64,000 bases of DNA from JBBROS01 sp965217935 (GCA_965217935.1 OZ244581.1:3162001-3226000), one strand, 5' to 3'; shown: positions 1 to 8,820, numbered from the stretch's first letter. Numbers and translations: made by a program. Notes: generated by a model not told the origin, from the sequence alone.

Positions 1-124
1 CTCGCCGCCGGATCGGTGGCCAGAGCAGCGTCACGCCGGCCAACACGCGCCAATGACCCGGCCGGGTGGCGCACTCGCCCCGAACGTGTTACCGCGCCTC
101 GCGAACGTACCCTGGGAAAGCCTG

Positions 125-622
125 ATGTCCGACACCGAAAGCCAGCCTCAAGCCCAGCCAGCCCAGCCGCTGACGGTCAACATCCAATATGTAAAGGACC
201 TCTCCTTCGAAGTCCCGAACGCCCCGGCTATCTACAGCACGCTGCGGACCCAACCCCACGTCAACATCAACCTCGACGTCAACGCCCGGCGTATCCAGGA
301 CGGCCAGGACGTGTTTGAGGTGACGCTGCAGATCAAGGCCGAGGCAACGGAACCGCAGGCGGCCCCAAACGGCGCCGAGCCTGCGCCCGTTTTCATCATA
401 GAACTCGCCTATTGCGGCGTGTTCACCTTGAACGGCCTGGCCGAGGACGCGGTCGAACCCGTATTGCTGGTCGAATGTCCACGTCTGCTGTTCCCCTACG
501 CGCGCAACATTCTGGCCGACGTCACCCGCGACGGAGGGTTCCCGCCCGTATTGCTGCAACCGATCGACTTCGTCGCGCTTTGGCAAAGCCGCAGGGCGCA
601 AGCGGCCACCGCTCAGGCTTAG
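125..622 (+). CDS. secB: Protein-export chaperone SecB
   Basis: This encodes the 165-residue SecB chaperone, which keeps preproteins unfolded in the cytoplasm and hands them to SecA. The acidic Gln/Pro-rich N-terminus leads into the conserved VNIQYVKDLSFEVPNAP segment (about residues 19-35). The core follows with IELAYCGVF and the ECPRLLFPYARNILADVTR block, then GFPPVLLQPIDF near the C-terminus. Length matches alphaproteobacterial SecB. The ATG at 125 is preferred over the in-frame ATG at 53 because the family N-terminus begins here and a GGAAAG lies just upstream. The substrate-binding core looks intact. Nothing links it functionally to its downstream neighbours. Confidence 0.95.
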   Translation: MSDTESQPQAQPAQPLTVNIQYVKDLSFEVPNAPAIYSTLRTQPHVNINLDVNARRIQDGQDVFEVTLQIKAEATEPQAAPNGAEPAPVFIIELAYCGVFTLNGLAEDAVEPVLLVECPRLLFPYARNILADVTRDGGFPPVLLQPIDFVALWQSRRAQAATAQA

Positions 623-852
623 GCGCCGAGGCCGCTTTTATGACGACGGCCCGAACGGGTGGCCTTTCTCTTGTGTCTCATCCCGTTTCCTTTGGCTGCC
701 GCGGACCGAGCGAAATTGCCAAACCCCAATGAAAACCACGACGGCTAAAGTAAAAAAGAGCAATAAGTAGACCGGATGCATGCGCTTCAACTTCCCTGGC
801 GTAAGACAGAGGAACGCCGCTGCGGTCGCCCGTTCCGTCCTGCCGCCATCAC
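623..852. other. Intergenic region, no gene seen
   Basis: This lies between the convergent ends of secB and the PaiB-like gene. I see no credible coding sequence, RNA gene or strong hairpin in it. Confidence 0.5.
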
Positions 853-1491
853 TTAATCGCGCGCCGCCTCGGCCTGGCGCATCAATTCCGCAATCGCGGC
901 CCCGTTCGGTTCGCCATCCAGCCCGGCCATCGCGCCCAGCCTATCCGCCTCAGGCTTGTGCTGGATCAGCTTCCAAGCGCCCTCGATGCCCGATACGGCC
1001 ATCCGCAACCCCACGATCGCCCGCGTGAGCGTGCGCACGAACCCGCCCGGCGCATCCGTCACCGCCCAGGGCCGATCCCGCCCGGCCTCATTCACGTCCG
1101 TGACATCGCCCACGTGGCCGAGCAGCCAGGCCTCATCCTGCACCGCCTCCAGCCGCCCGCTTACGTGCACCGCGATGTAGTTCCAGGTCGGCACCACGCG
1201 CCCATGTTCGCGCTTGCTCGCATACCATGATGGCGAGACGTACGCCTGCGGGCCTTGGAACACCGCCACCGACGCGGCATTCGGCCCGGCATGGCGCCAA
1301 TGCGGGTTTGCCCGCGCGACATGCGCCTCCAGCGTCCATCCGCCGGCCTCGTCCCCTTTCAGGACCATCGGCAGATGCGAGATCTGCAACCCGTCCGCTC
1401 CGGGCGTGATCAGCGTCGCGAGTTGGATCTGGCGTATGGCCGTAGCCAGCACGTGGGTCCGCTCCTCGCGGAATTGCTTGGGCACGTACAC
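853..1491 (-). CDS. PaiB-family FMN-binding protein
   Basis: A 212-residue member of the PaiB/FMN-binding split-barrel family, named after a negative regulator of sporulation and protease genes in Bacillus. The family start MYVPKQFRE is present. It is followed by LATLIT, HLPMVL, AHVARANPHW and the strongly conserved FQGPQAYVSPSWYASK and VPTWNY segments that shape the flavin pocket. The C-terminal GAWKLIQHKP helix is also typical. Family members probably bind FMN or heme; the target here is unknown. The IS5-type element ends only about 20 bp upstream of the start codon, so the native promoter has probably been displaced. Confidence 0.88.
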   Translation of the reverse strand: MYVPKQFREERTHVLATAIRQIQLATLITPGADGLQISHLPMVLKGDEAGGWTLEAHVARANPHWRHAGPNAASVAVFQGPQAYVSPSWYASKREHGRVVPTWNYIAVHVSGRLEAVQDEAWLLGHVGDVTDVNEAGRDRPWAVTDAPGGFVRTLTRAIVGLRMAVSGIEGAWKLIQHKPEADRLGAMAGLDGEPNGAAIAELMRQAEAARD

Positions 1492-1511
1492 GAACGCTTC
1501 CCTTCAGATTA

Positions 1512-2377
1512 GCCTCTATTAGGACTTAATCACTGATCTTCTACTTAAGCCAATCCATGCTGGCGGCGATGCATAGGGCGCCCATGAAGGATTGGGCGCG
1601 TTTCTCGTAGCGCGTGGCCACAGCCCGCCACTCTTTCAGCCTGCCCCACAGGCGTTCCACTTCGTTGCGGTGCCTGTAGATGAAGTCCGGGCAGCGCACG
1701 GACGCCTCGTTGCGTGTCGTCGGGATCGCAGGCCGTGCGTCCATGTCCCACACCTGCCCGCGCAGGCGGTCCGAAGACAGGCCGCGGTCGCCCACCACCC
1801 ACAGCGGATTGTCGGGCAAGGCGTCCAGCAGCGCAGGCGCCAGCGGCGCCTCGTGCGCCTGGCCTGGCGCCAAGGCGAAGCCTATCGCCCGGCCGTGGCT
1901 GTCCGCCAGCACGACGGCCTTGGCGCCGAAACCGCCGCGCGAGCGGCCCAGGGCTTCGCGCACGTCCCGCTCGGCGCTGGCCCCTCTTTTTTGGCCGCAC
2001 CCGCCGCGCACCGCTGTGCACGGATGTTGCTGCCGTCCAGAAACGTCATGCCGAGCTTCGCACCCCCGCCCTGCTCTTGCGCCAGCGTCAGCAGGTGCTC
2101 CCAGACACCAAGGTGGAACCAGCGATTGTAGCACTGGGCGGCCATCCACCAAGGACCAAGCTCCGCCGGGATGGAGCGCTACTTGGCGCCGTTCTCATGC
2201 CGCCAGATGATCGCCTCCACCGTGCGCCGCAACGCGTGCGGTTCCGTTTTGCCATGCGGCCGCGCCGCCTCGATCAGCGGCGCGAGCCGCGCCCACTGCG
2301 CGTCCGTCAGAACGCCATAAAGTCCCTCGTTGTGCATGATCTAAATATAGGCAAGTCGTCCTAGACCTAACAGAGCC
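1512..2377 (-). mobile_element. IS5-family element (866 bp, IS427-like)
   Basis: Imperfect terminal inverted repeats are visible: GCCTCTATTAGGACTT at the left end and, read inward from the right end, GGCTCTGTTAGGTCTA. Each end is flanked by a TA dinucleotide (1510-1511 and 2378-2379), the target duplication typical of IS427-like members. The length fits the family. The single transposase unit runs leftward and is broken. The right junction coincides with the stop codon of the IS481 transposase next door. Confidence 0.75.
1541..2337 (-). pseudogene. IS5-family transposase, amber-interrupted and frameshifted
   Basis: Translation from the ATG at 2337 gives the classical N-terminus (TDAQWARLAPLI, IIWRHENGAK). 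It then meets an in-frame TAG at 2179-2181, where the family has tryptophan (GAKWR.IP). Reading resumes in frame as MAAQCYNRWFHLGVWE, the DDE D at FLDGSNIRAQ, and GAAKKEG. Around 2000 the reading must slip by -1 at an A6G run (codons GCC AAA AAA GAG) to reach the second part: ALGRSRGGFGAKAVVLAD, VVGDRGLSSDRLR and YRHRNEVERLWGRLKEWRA with the catalytic E. IS427-like elements often use such programmed slippage, so the shift may be natural. The amber codon is probably inactivating. Confidence 0.8.
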
Positions 2378-3313
2378 TAGGTGTTTGGTCCCGGGATGAG
2401 GTGGTGCGGGTTGATTTTGAACGGGATTGGGCCAGCTTTCCAAGTATCGCAAATGGTTTGGAAGGGTGTTCGCCATCTAGGCGCTTTGAGGTGCTTGGCA
2501 AAGTTGCAGGCCGACACGAAGGCGATGACGTGGGCATGCAGGGCTTGGGTGGTGCTGTAATGGAACGCCTTGGTGGTTGCGTCCTTGACGGTTCGGTTCA
2601 TGCGTTCGGCCTGGCCGAGGGGGCAGGGGTGGCATGGCGGGGTCGAGCCTGTGCTCGATGCCGTGTTCGTTGCAGGCGCGGTCGAACGGGTGCTGCATGG
2701 TGTCCCACTTGGTCGAGGCGTTCTTGGTGAACGCGACGCGGTTGTCAGCCAGCACGATGCGTATCTGGTATGGGAAGGCCTGGACGACGCCGCGCAGGAA
2801 GGCGGCGCCCTCTATCTTGACTGGGCTGTCGTGGAACTCGGCCGTCCGGCGAATGTGGTCACGCGGTCGATGGCGAGGACCATGTGCGTCTTGCCTTCGG
2901 CGGAGCGGAGCTGGGCGCTGTCGACGTGAACGTAGCCGATCTCCGTTTCTTTGAACGCGCGGCGTTTGGAGGCGACCTTCTCGTCCCGGGGCAGTCGGGA
3001 GATGTCATGGCGGATCAGGCAGCGGTGCAGGGCGCTGCGGGTGAGTTTGGGGATTTGGTCCTTGAGCCGCCCGAGCACATCATCGAGCGGCAGAAGGATG
3101 CGACGCCGGAACTCGACGATGATGGCCTCCTCGGCCTCGGTGAGCGTGGTGCTGCGCGGCTTGGGTCCCATGGTGGCATCGGCGGTGTCCTCCCGGTTGC
3201 GCCATTTCAGGACGGTTTTGGGGTTGAGGCCGTACTGTGCGGCGAGGGCACGGGACGACGCTTGCGCTGTTTGGAGTTCGGCTCGAACGCGCGGCGTTGT
3301 TCGGGCGCTGCCG
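2377..3313 (-). pseudogene. IS481-family transposase, degenerate
   Basis: Read leftward, the helix-turn-helix part is clear: ELQTAQASSRALAAQYGLNP, then KTVLKWRNREDTADATMGPK. It is followed by LTRSALHRCLIRHDISRLP and the first catalytic segment YVHVDSAQLRSAEGKTHMV. Frame is lost near 2815. Further on, VAFTKNASTKWD and FDRACNEHGIEHRL appear in one frame and MNRTVKDATTKAFHYSTTQ, FVSACNFAKHLK and a terminal HHLIPGPNT in another. At least two frameshifts are needed, so no functional transposase is made. The stop codon TAG at 2377-2379 abuts the IS5 element. Confidence 0.82.
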
Positions 3314-3393
3314 TGAAGAACGCTTGCTACAGTGCATCCTCGTGCTGACGTGTCAGGGGTGAGTTTGCACCACTACACTCCGGGACTGAACAC

Positions 3394-3432
3394 CTATTGG
3401 AACACGTCATTGAAAATGCCGTGTTCCAATAG
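3394..3432. repeat. Perfect 13-bp inverted repeat (hairpin)
   Basis: CTATTGGAACACG (3394-3406) and CGTGTTCCAATAG (3420-3432) are perfect inverted copies separated by 13 bases. There is no T-run after the right arm on either strand, so it is not an obvious terminator. It sits in the gap between the IS481 and IS701 remnants and could be an insertion-sequence end structure or an operator. Confidence 0.6.
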
Positions 3433-3623
3433 AGTTACGTTTGGCGCGCGCCGCCCGCCAATCCGCGCGCAGTGACCCGCGCCATGAATGACGCAGCTAG
3501 AGCGGTTTTCATTTAAGTCCGGCGAGCACGTATCCTGAGCTCGACTTTCTGCAATTTGGGGCTGAGCTAACATCGGCCGGCGGTTTTTGCTTTCGACGCA
3601 CATGGAAGCTGCGTTGATGCCCG

Positions 3624-4526
3624 ATGCCGTCCCACCGCACTCATCCCGGCGTCGCCTCTGGGCCTTCAAACCCGACACCGCCCGTGCTTGCCGGCTGGTT
3701 AGCGGCCTTCCGCGGCTGCTTCTCGGCGCCGGTCTGGTCTCGCGTTCTCGTATTGGTCGCAGGCGCCGTGCTCGCGCCGGGCCAGCGCACGGTGAGCCAG
3801 GCGCTGCGGGTCATGGGCCTGGCGGCGAGACCGGGTTTCTCGCGCTACCACGAGGTGCTGAACCGGGCGTGCTGGGACGGTCGCGCCGTGGCGCGCACGC
3901 TCTTGGTGCATGTGCTCGGCGCCTTCCTGCCCGCGGGCGAGGTGGTGCTCGGTGTTGATGACACAATCGAGCGCCGCTGGGGCATCAGGATCAAAGCATG
4001 TGGGCTTTACCGCGACCCGGTGCGTTCGTCCCGCGGCCACTTCGTCCGGGCGAGCGGCCTGCGCTGGCTGTCGCTCATGGTCATGGTGCCGATCCCTTGG
4101 GCCGGTCGGCGCTGGGCGTTGCCGTTCCTGACCGTTCTTGCTCCCTCCGAGCGCTGGAGCAGCGAGCGGGGTCGGCGGCACAAGACCGTGGTCGACTGGG
4201 CTCGCCAAGCCGTCCTGCAAACCAGGCGCTGGCTGCCGGATCGTCGCTTGATCGTCGTCGCCGATGCTGGCTTCTCCGGCGTCGGCCTGATCGCGGCCTT
4301 GCGCCACCACGCCTGTTTGGTCACCCGGCTGCGGATCGACGCTAGCCTGTTCGCGCCGGCCCCGCCACGCCGGCCGGGGCAGATGGGCCGCCCGCGGCTG
4401 AAGGGGAAACGCTTGCCAGCGCTCAAGGCGGTGCTGGCCGACCCGAACACCGTATGGTCGCGGGTCACCGTGGCGGAGTGGTATGGTGGCCGGTCGCGCG
4501 AGCTGGAGATCGCTTCCGACACTGCA
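3624..4526 (+). pseudogene. IS701-family transposase, 3'-truncated
   Basis: The first ~300 residues are a good IS701-type DDE transposase: LAPGQRTVSQALRVMGLAA, FSRYHEVLNRACWDGR, the first catalytic Asp in VVLGVDDTIERRWG, and IKACGLYRDPVRSS. The second Asp is in LIVVADAGFSGVGLIAAL. Homology stops after GRSRELEIASDTA, where the end of an IS21-type element begins at 4527. The catalytic Glu region and C-terminus are lost. Reading continues to a chance stop at 4640 inside the IS21 end. A diverged relative lies at 14035-14570. Confidence 0.8.
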
Positions 4527-5338
4527 TGCATATTCCGACGATCGCAGCCATCGATTCCGATCGAAGCCAGCCGGGCATTCCGAGGATGCCAGCCGGGTCA
4601 CGGCGCGGGTCGCGAGCGGATGATTTGGGCTACTGAATAGCTGCTTCGTCAAGCCTGGTTTTGGGTGCACGAAGCTTGCGCATGCTCTCTCCTTTCAACT
4701 CAATCCGATGTGCCCCATGCACGAGCCGGTGCAGCACCGCGTCGGCGATGGTGGGATTGCCGATATGCTCGTGCCAAAGTTCCACCGGTGCCTGGCTTGT
4801 GACGATGGTGGACGCACGGTCATGCCGGTCATCGACGATCTCCATCAGATCGCGGCGCTGTTCAGCGGTCAACGGCGTGATCGCCCGATCGTCCAGGATC
4901 AGTAATTGCACCCGTGCCAGGTTCTTCAGCATGCGGCCGTAGCGGCCGTCGCCGCGGGCCAAGCCAAGCCCCTCCAGCAACCGCGGCACGCGCTGATACA
5001 GCACGGACCGGTTGTCACGGCAGGCACGGTGGCCGAGCGCGCAGGACAGCCACGTCTTGCCGGTGCCCGTCGGACCGGTCACGAGCAAATCCTGATGGCG
5101 TTCGATCCACTCGCCGCCGGTCAGCATTTTGAACAGGGCGCGATCAAGGCCGCGAGCGGCCCGTTGGTCGAGGTCCTCCGGCGTCGCCTGTTGCCGCAGC
5201 CTGGAGAACAACTCTGCCGTCGGTGAACGACTGCTCGCGAACCGCGCCGCCACTCCCTGCTCAGGGATGGCTGGAATGCCTCGGAATCACTGGCTGGCTT
5301 GCGTCGGAATCACCGGCTGCTTTGCGTCGGAATACGCA
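4527..5338 (-). mobile_element. Internally deleted IS21-family element
   Basis: Both outer ends are present. The left end starts TGCATATTCCGACGATCGC; the right end, read inward, starts TGCGTATTCCGACGCAAAG. Each is followed by repeated ATTCCGA-type boxes (GATTCCGA, GCATTCCGA, and on the right GTGATTCCGACGCAAGC), as expected for IS21 multiple terminal repeats. Between them only the 3' part of istB remains; istA and the start of istB are missing. At about 0.8 kb it is a non-autonomous derivative. No clear target duplication was found: the left flank reads ACTGCA and the right flank CTGAGT. Confidence 0.72.
4630..5253 (-). pseudogene. istB: IstB helper ATPase of IS21, N-terminally truncated
   Basis: This is the AAA+ helper ATPase of IS21 transposition. 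Walker A is GPTGTGKT (residues 60-67 from the GTG at 5253) and Walker B is LLILDD. Typical family blocks include FKMLTGGEWIERHQDLLVTG, YQRVPRLLEGLGLARGDGRY and STIVTSQAPVELWHEHIG, plus the HRIELKGESMRK tail. The usual N-terminal targeting region is replaced by IS21 end sequence immediately upstream. The residue after the Walker B Asp pair, usually Trp (DDWG), is Arg. Without istA it could act only with another element's transposase. Confidence 0.78.
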
Positions 5339-5724
5339 CTGAGTGTCGAAGAGCGGCAGCAGCTGACCGCGCTGATCCAAACCGGCAGACGGCCGGCACG
5401 CCAAGTGCTGAAGGCGCGGATCCTGCTGAAGGCCGATGCCTCGGACGCCGGCGAGGGCTGGAGCGGCAGCGAAGTCGCCGGAGCGCTCGATACCAGCGTC
5501 GGCGCCGTTGCCCGCACCCGCCAGGACTTGGTGGAAGGCGGAGTGGGCGCCGCGCTGACCCGCAAGCATTCCCCACGGTCAGCCAGAAAGCGCGTCTTCG
5601 ACGGCGTCGCTGAGGCCAAGCTGATCGCGCTCGCCTGTTCCGAACCGCCCAAGGGGCGTTCACGATGGACGCTGCAACTGTTGGACACGGCGGTGGCGGA
5701 GCTGAACATCGTCGCGCGCGCCAG
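5339..5724 (+). pseudogene. IS630-family transposase, 5' fragment
   Basis: The sequence begins in frame with LSVEERQQLTALIQTGRR, then LKARILLKADASDAGEGW, the helix-turn-helix VAGALDTSVGAVARTRQDLV, and LIALACSEPPKGRSRWTLQL. These are standard IS630 N-terminal features. The initiating end is cut by the IS21 derivative at 5338. At 5724 the gene is interrupted by the IS3 element, with a duplicated CAG on both sides. The reading continues after that element at 7066. Confidence 0.8.
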
Positions 5725-5765
5725 TGAACCGCCCCGGGTTTGCCGGAGGCTGGTTTATGTGAGTC

Positions 5766-6695
5766 CTACGCTGCCATTGGCCTAGCCTCAAGCTCGGCGT
5801 AGTAGGCCGCCTCAGCTTCGGCGGGCGGGAGATTGCCGATCGGCTCAAGCAGCCGCCGGTTGCTGTACCAGTCCACCCATTCGAGGGTGGCGTATTCGAC
5901 GGCCTCAAAGGATCGCCAGGGTCCGCATCGGTGGATCACCTCGGCTTTGAATAAGCCGTTCACCGTTTCGGCGAGAGCGTTATCGCAGCTGTCGCCGACG
6001 CTGCCCACAAAGGGCTCGATGCCCGCCGCGGCCAGACGCTCGGTGTAGCGCAGCGCGAGATATTGCGATCCCCTGTCGCTATGATGCACGAGGCCGCCGC
6101 CTTGGATGGGCCGACGTTCGTGCAGCGCCTGCTCCAGCGCGTCGAGCACGGCGGTTCGGCGAAGCCGAGAGCCGGCATGAGCAGTTCGGGACACCCGCCA
6201 GCCGACGATGCGGCGGGCGAAGACATCGATAACGAACGCCACGTAGACCAAGCCCGCCCAGGTCGCGACATAGGTGAAATCCGAGACCCACAAGGCGTTC
6301 GGCCTTGGCGCCTTGAACTGCCGGTTAACCCGATCAAGCGGGCAGACGGCGGCCGGATCAGGGACGGTGGTGCGGATTTTCCGGCCTCGCACGACGCCCT
6401 GCAGCCCCATGGCGCGCATCAGCCGCGCCACCGTGCAGCGGGCGGCCCTGATGCCCTCGCGGCGGAGCTGCCGCCACACTTTGCGAACGCCGTAGACGCA
6501 GAAGTTCGCTTCGAACACGCGGCGGATCTCAACCATCAGCGCCGCGTCGCTCCTCATTCGCGTCGACTGCTTGGCAGGATCAGCCTGCCGGGCGGCATGG
6601 GCGCGGTAAGTTGACGGAGCGATCGGCAGGACCTTGCAGATCGGCTCGACCCCGTGAACCTCCCGGTGCTCGTCGATAAAGGCGATTATCGCTTG
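5766..6695 (-). CDS. IS3-family transposase orfB (integrase core)
   Basis: This is the DDE integrase subunit of the IS3 element, in the -1 frame relative to orfA and probably made as an OrfAB fusion by frameshifting near the end of orfA. The frame opens with AIIAFIDEHREVHGVEPICK. The HTH_21-type segment FCVYGVRKVWRQLRREG follows. Catalytic residues are visible: D in LWVSDFTYVATW, D in HHSDRGSQYLAL and E in SCDNALAETVNGLFKAE. The family C-terminus WYSNRRLLEPIGNLPPAEAE is present. The protein is identical to that of the copy at 24801-26141. Confidence 0.9.
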   Translation of the reverse strand, partial: QAIIAFIDEHREVHGVEPICKVLPIAPSTYRAHAARQADPAKQSTRMRSDAALMVEIRRVFEANFCVYGVRKVWRQLRREGIRAARCTVARLMRAMGLQGVVRGRKIRTTVPDPAAVCPLDRVNRQFKAPRPNALWVSDFTYVATWAGLVYVAFVIDVFARRIVGWRVSRTAHAGSRLRRTAVLDALEQALHERRPIQGGGLVHHSDRGSQYLALRYTERLAAAGIEPFVGSVGDSCDNALAETVNGLFKAEVIHRCGPWRSFEAVEYATLEWVDWYSNRRLLEPIGNLPPAEAEAAYYAELEARPMAA

Positions 6696-7015
6696 AAGGG
6701 GCGGTCGAGCTCCGCCTGGGCAAAATACGCTGACGCCTTGCGCAGCATCTCATTGGCCTGGCGCAGCTCGCGAACTTCTCGCTCCAGCGCGCGAAGCCGC
6801 TCCTGCTCCGCAGTTGTCGGGCCACCCCGCAAGCCCTGGTCACGTTCGGCTTGGCGCACCCACCGGCGCAGCGTCTCGGCCCGGCAGCCAATCTTGGTCG
6901 CAATCGAGCCAATCGCCGCCCACTGCGACGCATGTTCGCCTCCATGCTCAGACACCATCCGCACGGCACGCGCGCGGACCTCCTCTGAAAACTTGTTTGT
7001 TGTTGACTTGCTCAT
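6686..7015 (-). CDS. IS3-family transposase orfA
   Basis: A 109-residue DNA-binding subunit. The N-terminal helix-turn-helix has FSEEVRARAVRMVSEHGGEH, then SIATKIGCRAETLRRWVRQA. A leucine-zipper-like coiled coil follows (LRALEREVRELRQANEMLRK). The end KASAYFAQAELDRPFKR overlaps the start of the orfB frame, the usual arrangement for programmed -1 frameshifting. OrfA alone usually acts as a repressor or partner of OrfAB. Confidence 0.92.
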   Translation of the reverse strand: MSKSTTNKFSEEVRARAVRMVSEHGGEHASQWAAIGSIATKIGCRAETLRRWVRQAERDQGLRGGPTTAEQERLRALEREVRELRQANEMLRKASAYFAQAELDRPFKR

Positions 7016-7065
7016 GGCTCCATCCTCTCAACGGTTGGAGCCTTCGGCAAACCCGGGGCGGTTCA

Positions 7066-7110
7066 CAGCGACAACACGATCGGGCGGACGCTTGTTGAGT
7101 TGCATTGAGA
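7066..7110 (+). pseudogene. IS630-family transposase, continuation after the IS3 insertion
   Basis: Immediately after the CAG duplication the frame of the IS630 gene resumes as SDNTIGRTLVEL, the segment that follows the break at 5724. It is cut after about a dozen codons by the end of the next IS21 element. The remaining C-terminal half is absent. Confidence 0.65.
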
Positions 7111-7718
7111 TCTGACCCGGAGAGGTCCTGAGTTTTCGCTGAGAAATGACCCGTGTCTGACCACGTCCCCCGACGGAACCGTCGGGGTTATCGGAGTGAT
7201 CGGGATGGAGCTGTTAAGCGTTATTCGTCGGCGGCATCACCGAGAGCAGATGCCGATCCGCGAGATCGAGCGGCGGACGGGCCTGTCGCGGAACACCATT
7301 CGTAAGTATCTGCGGTCCAACGCCGTCGAGGTTCGGTTCAAGGTTCCGGAGCGTCCAAGTCGTCTGGACCCGTATGCCGACAAGTTGGCGGAATGGCTGC
7401 GCGTCGAGGCGGGCAAGGGTCGCAAGGCGCGCCGAAACGCGCGGCGGCGCCATGCTGACCTGGTTGTCCTGGGCTACGATGGCTCTTATGCGCGGGTCGC
7501 TGCTTTCGTCCGCCACTGGCGGGCGGAGCGTGAGACCGCTCAGCGTGCCACCGGGCGGGGCGTGTTCGTTCCGCTCGTTTTCCAGCCTGGCGAGGCGTTC
7601 CAGTTCGACTGGAGCGAGGACTGGACGGTGGTGGGCGGCAAGCGGGTCAAGCTTCAGGTGGCACATACCAAGCTGTCGCACAGCAGAGCCTTCGTGATCC
7701 GCGCCGACCGGCTGCCGT
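7111..7718 (+). pseudogene. istA: IS21-family end and 5' part of istA, truncated
   Basis: The region 7111-7204 holds repeated boxes typical of an IS21 end (TGAGATCTGACCC and TGAGAAATGACCC). The istA frame starts with ATG at 7205: MELLSVIRRRHHREQMPIRE, the helix-turn-helix GLSRNTIRKYLRSN, and the integrase start GEAFQFDWSEDWTVVGGKRV with the first catalytic Asp. Homology ends near SRAFVIRA, where the following IS5-type element begins. About two thirds of istA and all of istB are missing. This is a different IS21 from the one at 4527-5338. Confidence 0.8.
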
Positions 7719-8820
7719 GTTGCATGAAGCAGATGTGTAGGTGCAGTTATCCCAGCCCCGCTTGGCTTCAGGCAATGCGGACGGAGTTCGGGCGTCCAAG
7801 CTCCAGCATGCGGTTGAGGGCATGGACGGCGACGTCCACTTCGGTCGCCCGGCGCTGGTCCGTGCGCGAGCGCAGCCCGTCACCGATCACGTGTTTGAAC
7901 CGGCTGATGGTCGCCTCGACGCGAGCCCGCTTCGTGTAGCCGGACGCCTTTTGCCAAGCCGCTCGTCCGTGCTCGGCGATGAACTGAAGATGGCGGTCCC
8001 GTTGCGTGGGCGCGCTCTCGGCCGTCTCGCTCGGCACGGCCGTGGACCGCGGCGGCACGATGATTGCCGCTTCAGGATGGCGCTCGGCGACCGCAGTGGA
8101 CACGCCCTCCTGGTCGTAGGCGCCGTCACCGGTAAAGGAGGATACGGGTCCCGCCATCTGGTCGAGCAAGACGCCGACCTCGGCGCCGTCGTCGATGTCC
8201 TTCATGGTCAGCGTCGCCGCGACGATCTGGCCGGTGTCGGCATCCAAACCAATATGCAGCTTACGCCAGGACCGTCGCGTTTTGGCGCCATGTTTCTCGA
8301 CCAACCACTCGCCCGCGCCGCAGAGCTTCAGGCCCGTGCTGTCCACCAGCAGATGCAGGGGCTCGCCGTCGCTGCGCGGTGTCGGGCGTGGCACCTCGAG
8401 CGTTTCCGCCCGGCGGCACAGGGTCGAATGGTCCGGCGCCGCCAGATCAAGCCCGAGCAGGCCGATGACGGAGCCGATCAGGCCCTCCGTTTGGCGCAGG
8501 GCCAGGCGGAACACTGCCCGGAGCGTGAGGGCGGTCAGGATCGCAAGGGACGAATACCAGAGTTGGCCGCCCGGGGTCGTGCGCGGCTCCGCCCGCCAGC
8601 CCTCGATGGCCTCATCCGTGAACCAGACCGTCAAGCTCCCGCGCTGGCGCAAGCTGGCGTCATACTCGCGCCAGTTCATGACCTTGTGCTTCTGCTTGGG
8701 AATGTGGTGGCGGCGGTCCTGGTTCAGTTTGAAGGGCAAAATGGGCATCCGAGGTCAGGTCAGGGCGGAGCCTCTTACGCTGCGCCGGTCCCGGACGCCA
8801 CTGGACGGGTCCATGCAACA
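7719..8820 (-). mobile_element. IS5-family (IS903-like) element
   Basis: Short inverted ends TGTTGCATG are visible at 7719-7727 and, inverted, at 8812-8820; the exact limits may extend a few bases outward. One leftward transposase gene fills the element. The left junction is inside istA and the right junction inside a LacI-type regulator. No flanking duplication is seen, so sequence was deleted on at least one side after insertion. Confidence 0.62.
7768..8748 (-). CDS. IS5-family transposase (IS903 group)
   Basis: A 326-residue DDE transposase that appears complete. Landmarks are NWREYDASLRQRGSLTVWF, the Tnp core with Asp in LLVDSTGLKLCGAGEWL, and RSWRKLHIGLDADTGQIVA. The second Asp is in SSFTGDGAYDQEGV. 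The YxxRxxxE-type block with the catalytic Glu is GYTKRARVEATISRFKHVIG. The C-terminus ALNRMLELGRPNSVRIA is typical. No frameshift or stop is present, so this copy may be competent. Confidence 0.9.
   Translation of the reverse strand: MPILPFKLNQDRRHHIPKQKHKVMNWREYDASLRQRGSLTVWFTDEAIEGWRAEPRTTPGGQLWYSSLAILTALTLRAVFRLALRQTEGLIGSVIGLLGLDLAAPDHSTLCRRAETLEVPRPTPRSDGEPLHLLVDSTGLKLCGAGEWLVEKHGAKTRRSWRKLHIGLDADTGQIVAATLTMKDIDDGAEVGVLLDQMAGPVSSFTGDGAYDQEGVSTAVAERHPEAAIIVPPRSTAVPSETAESAPTQRDRHLQFIAEHGRAAWQKASGYTKRARVEATISRFKHVIGDGLRSRTDQRRATEVDVAVHALNRMLELGRPNSVRIA

Larger units (their letters stand above)
5725..7065 (-). mobile_element. IS3-family element, copy 1 (1341 bp)
   Basis: The terminal inverted repeat is TGAACCGCCCCGGGTTTGCC at both ends. 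A 3-bp target duplication CAG flanks the element (5722-5724 and 7066-7068), which proves insertion into the IS630 transposase gene. Two overlapping genes, orfA and orfB, run leftward. A second copy of the same length with identical proteins lies in the opposite orientation at 24801-26141. The element looks intact and recently active. Confidence 0.93.
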
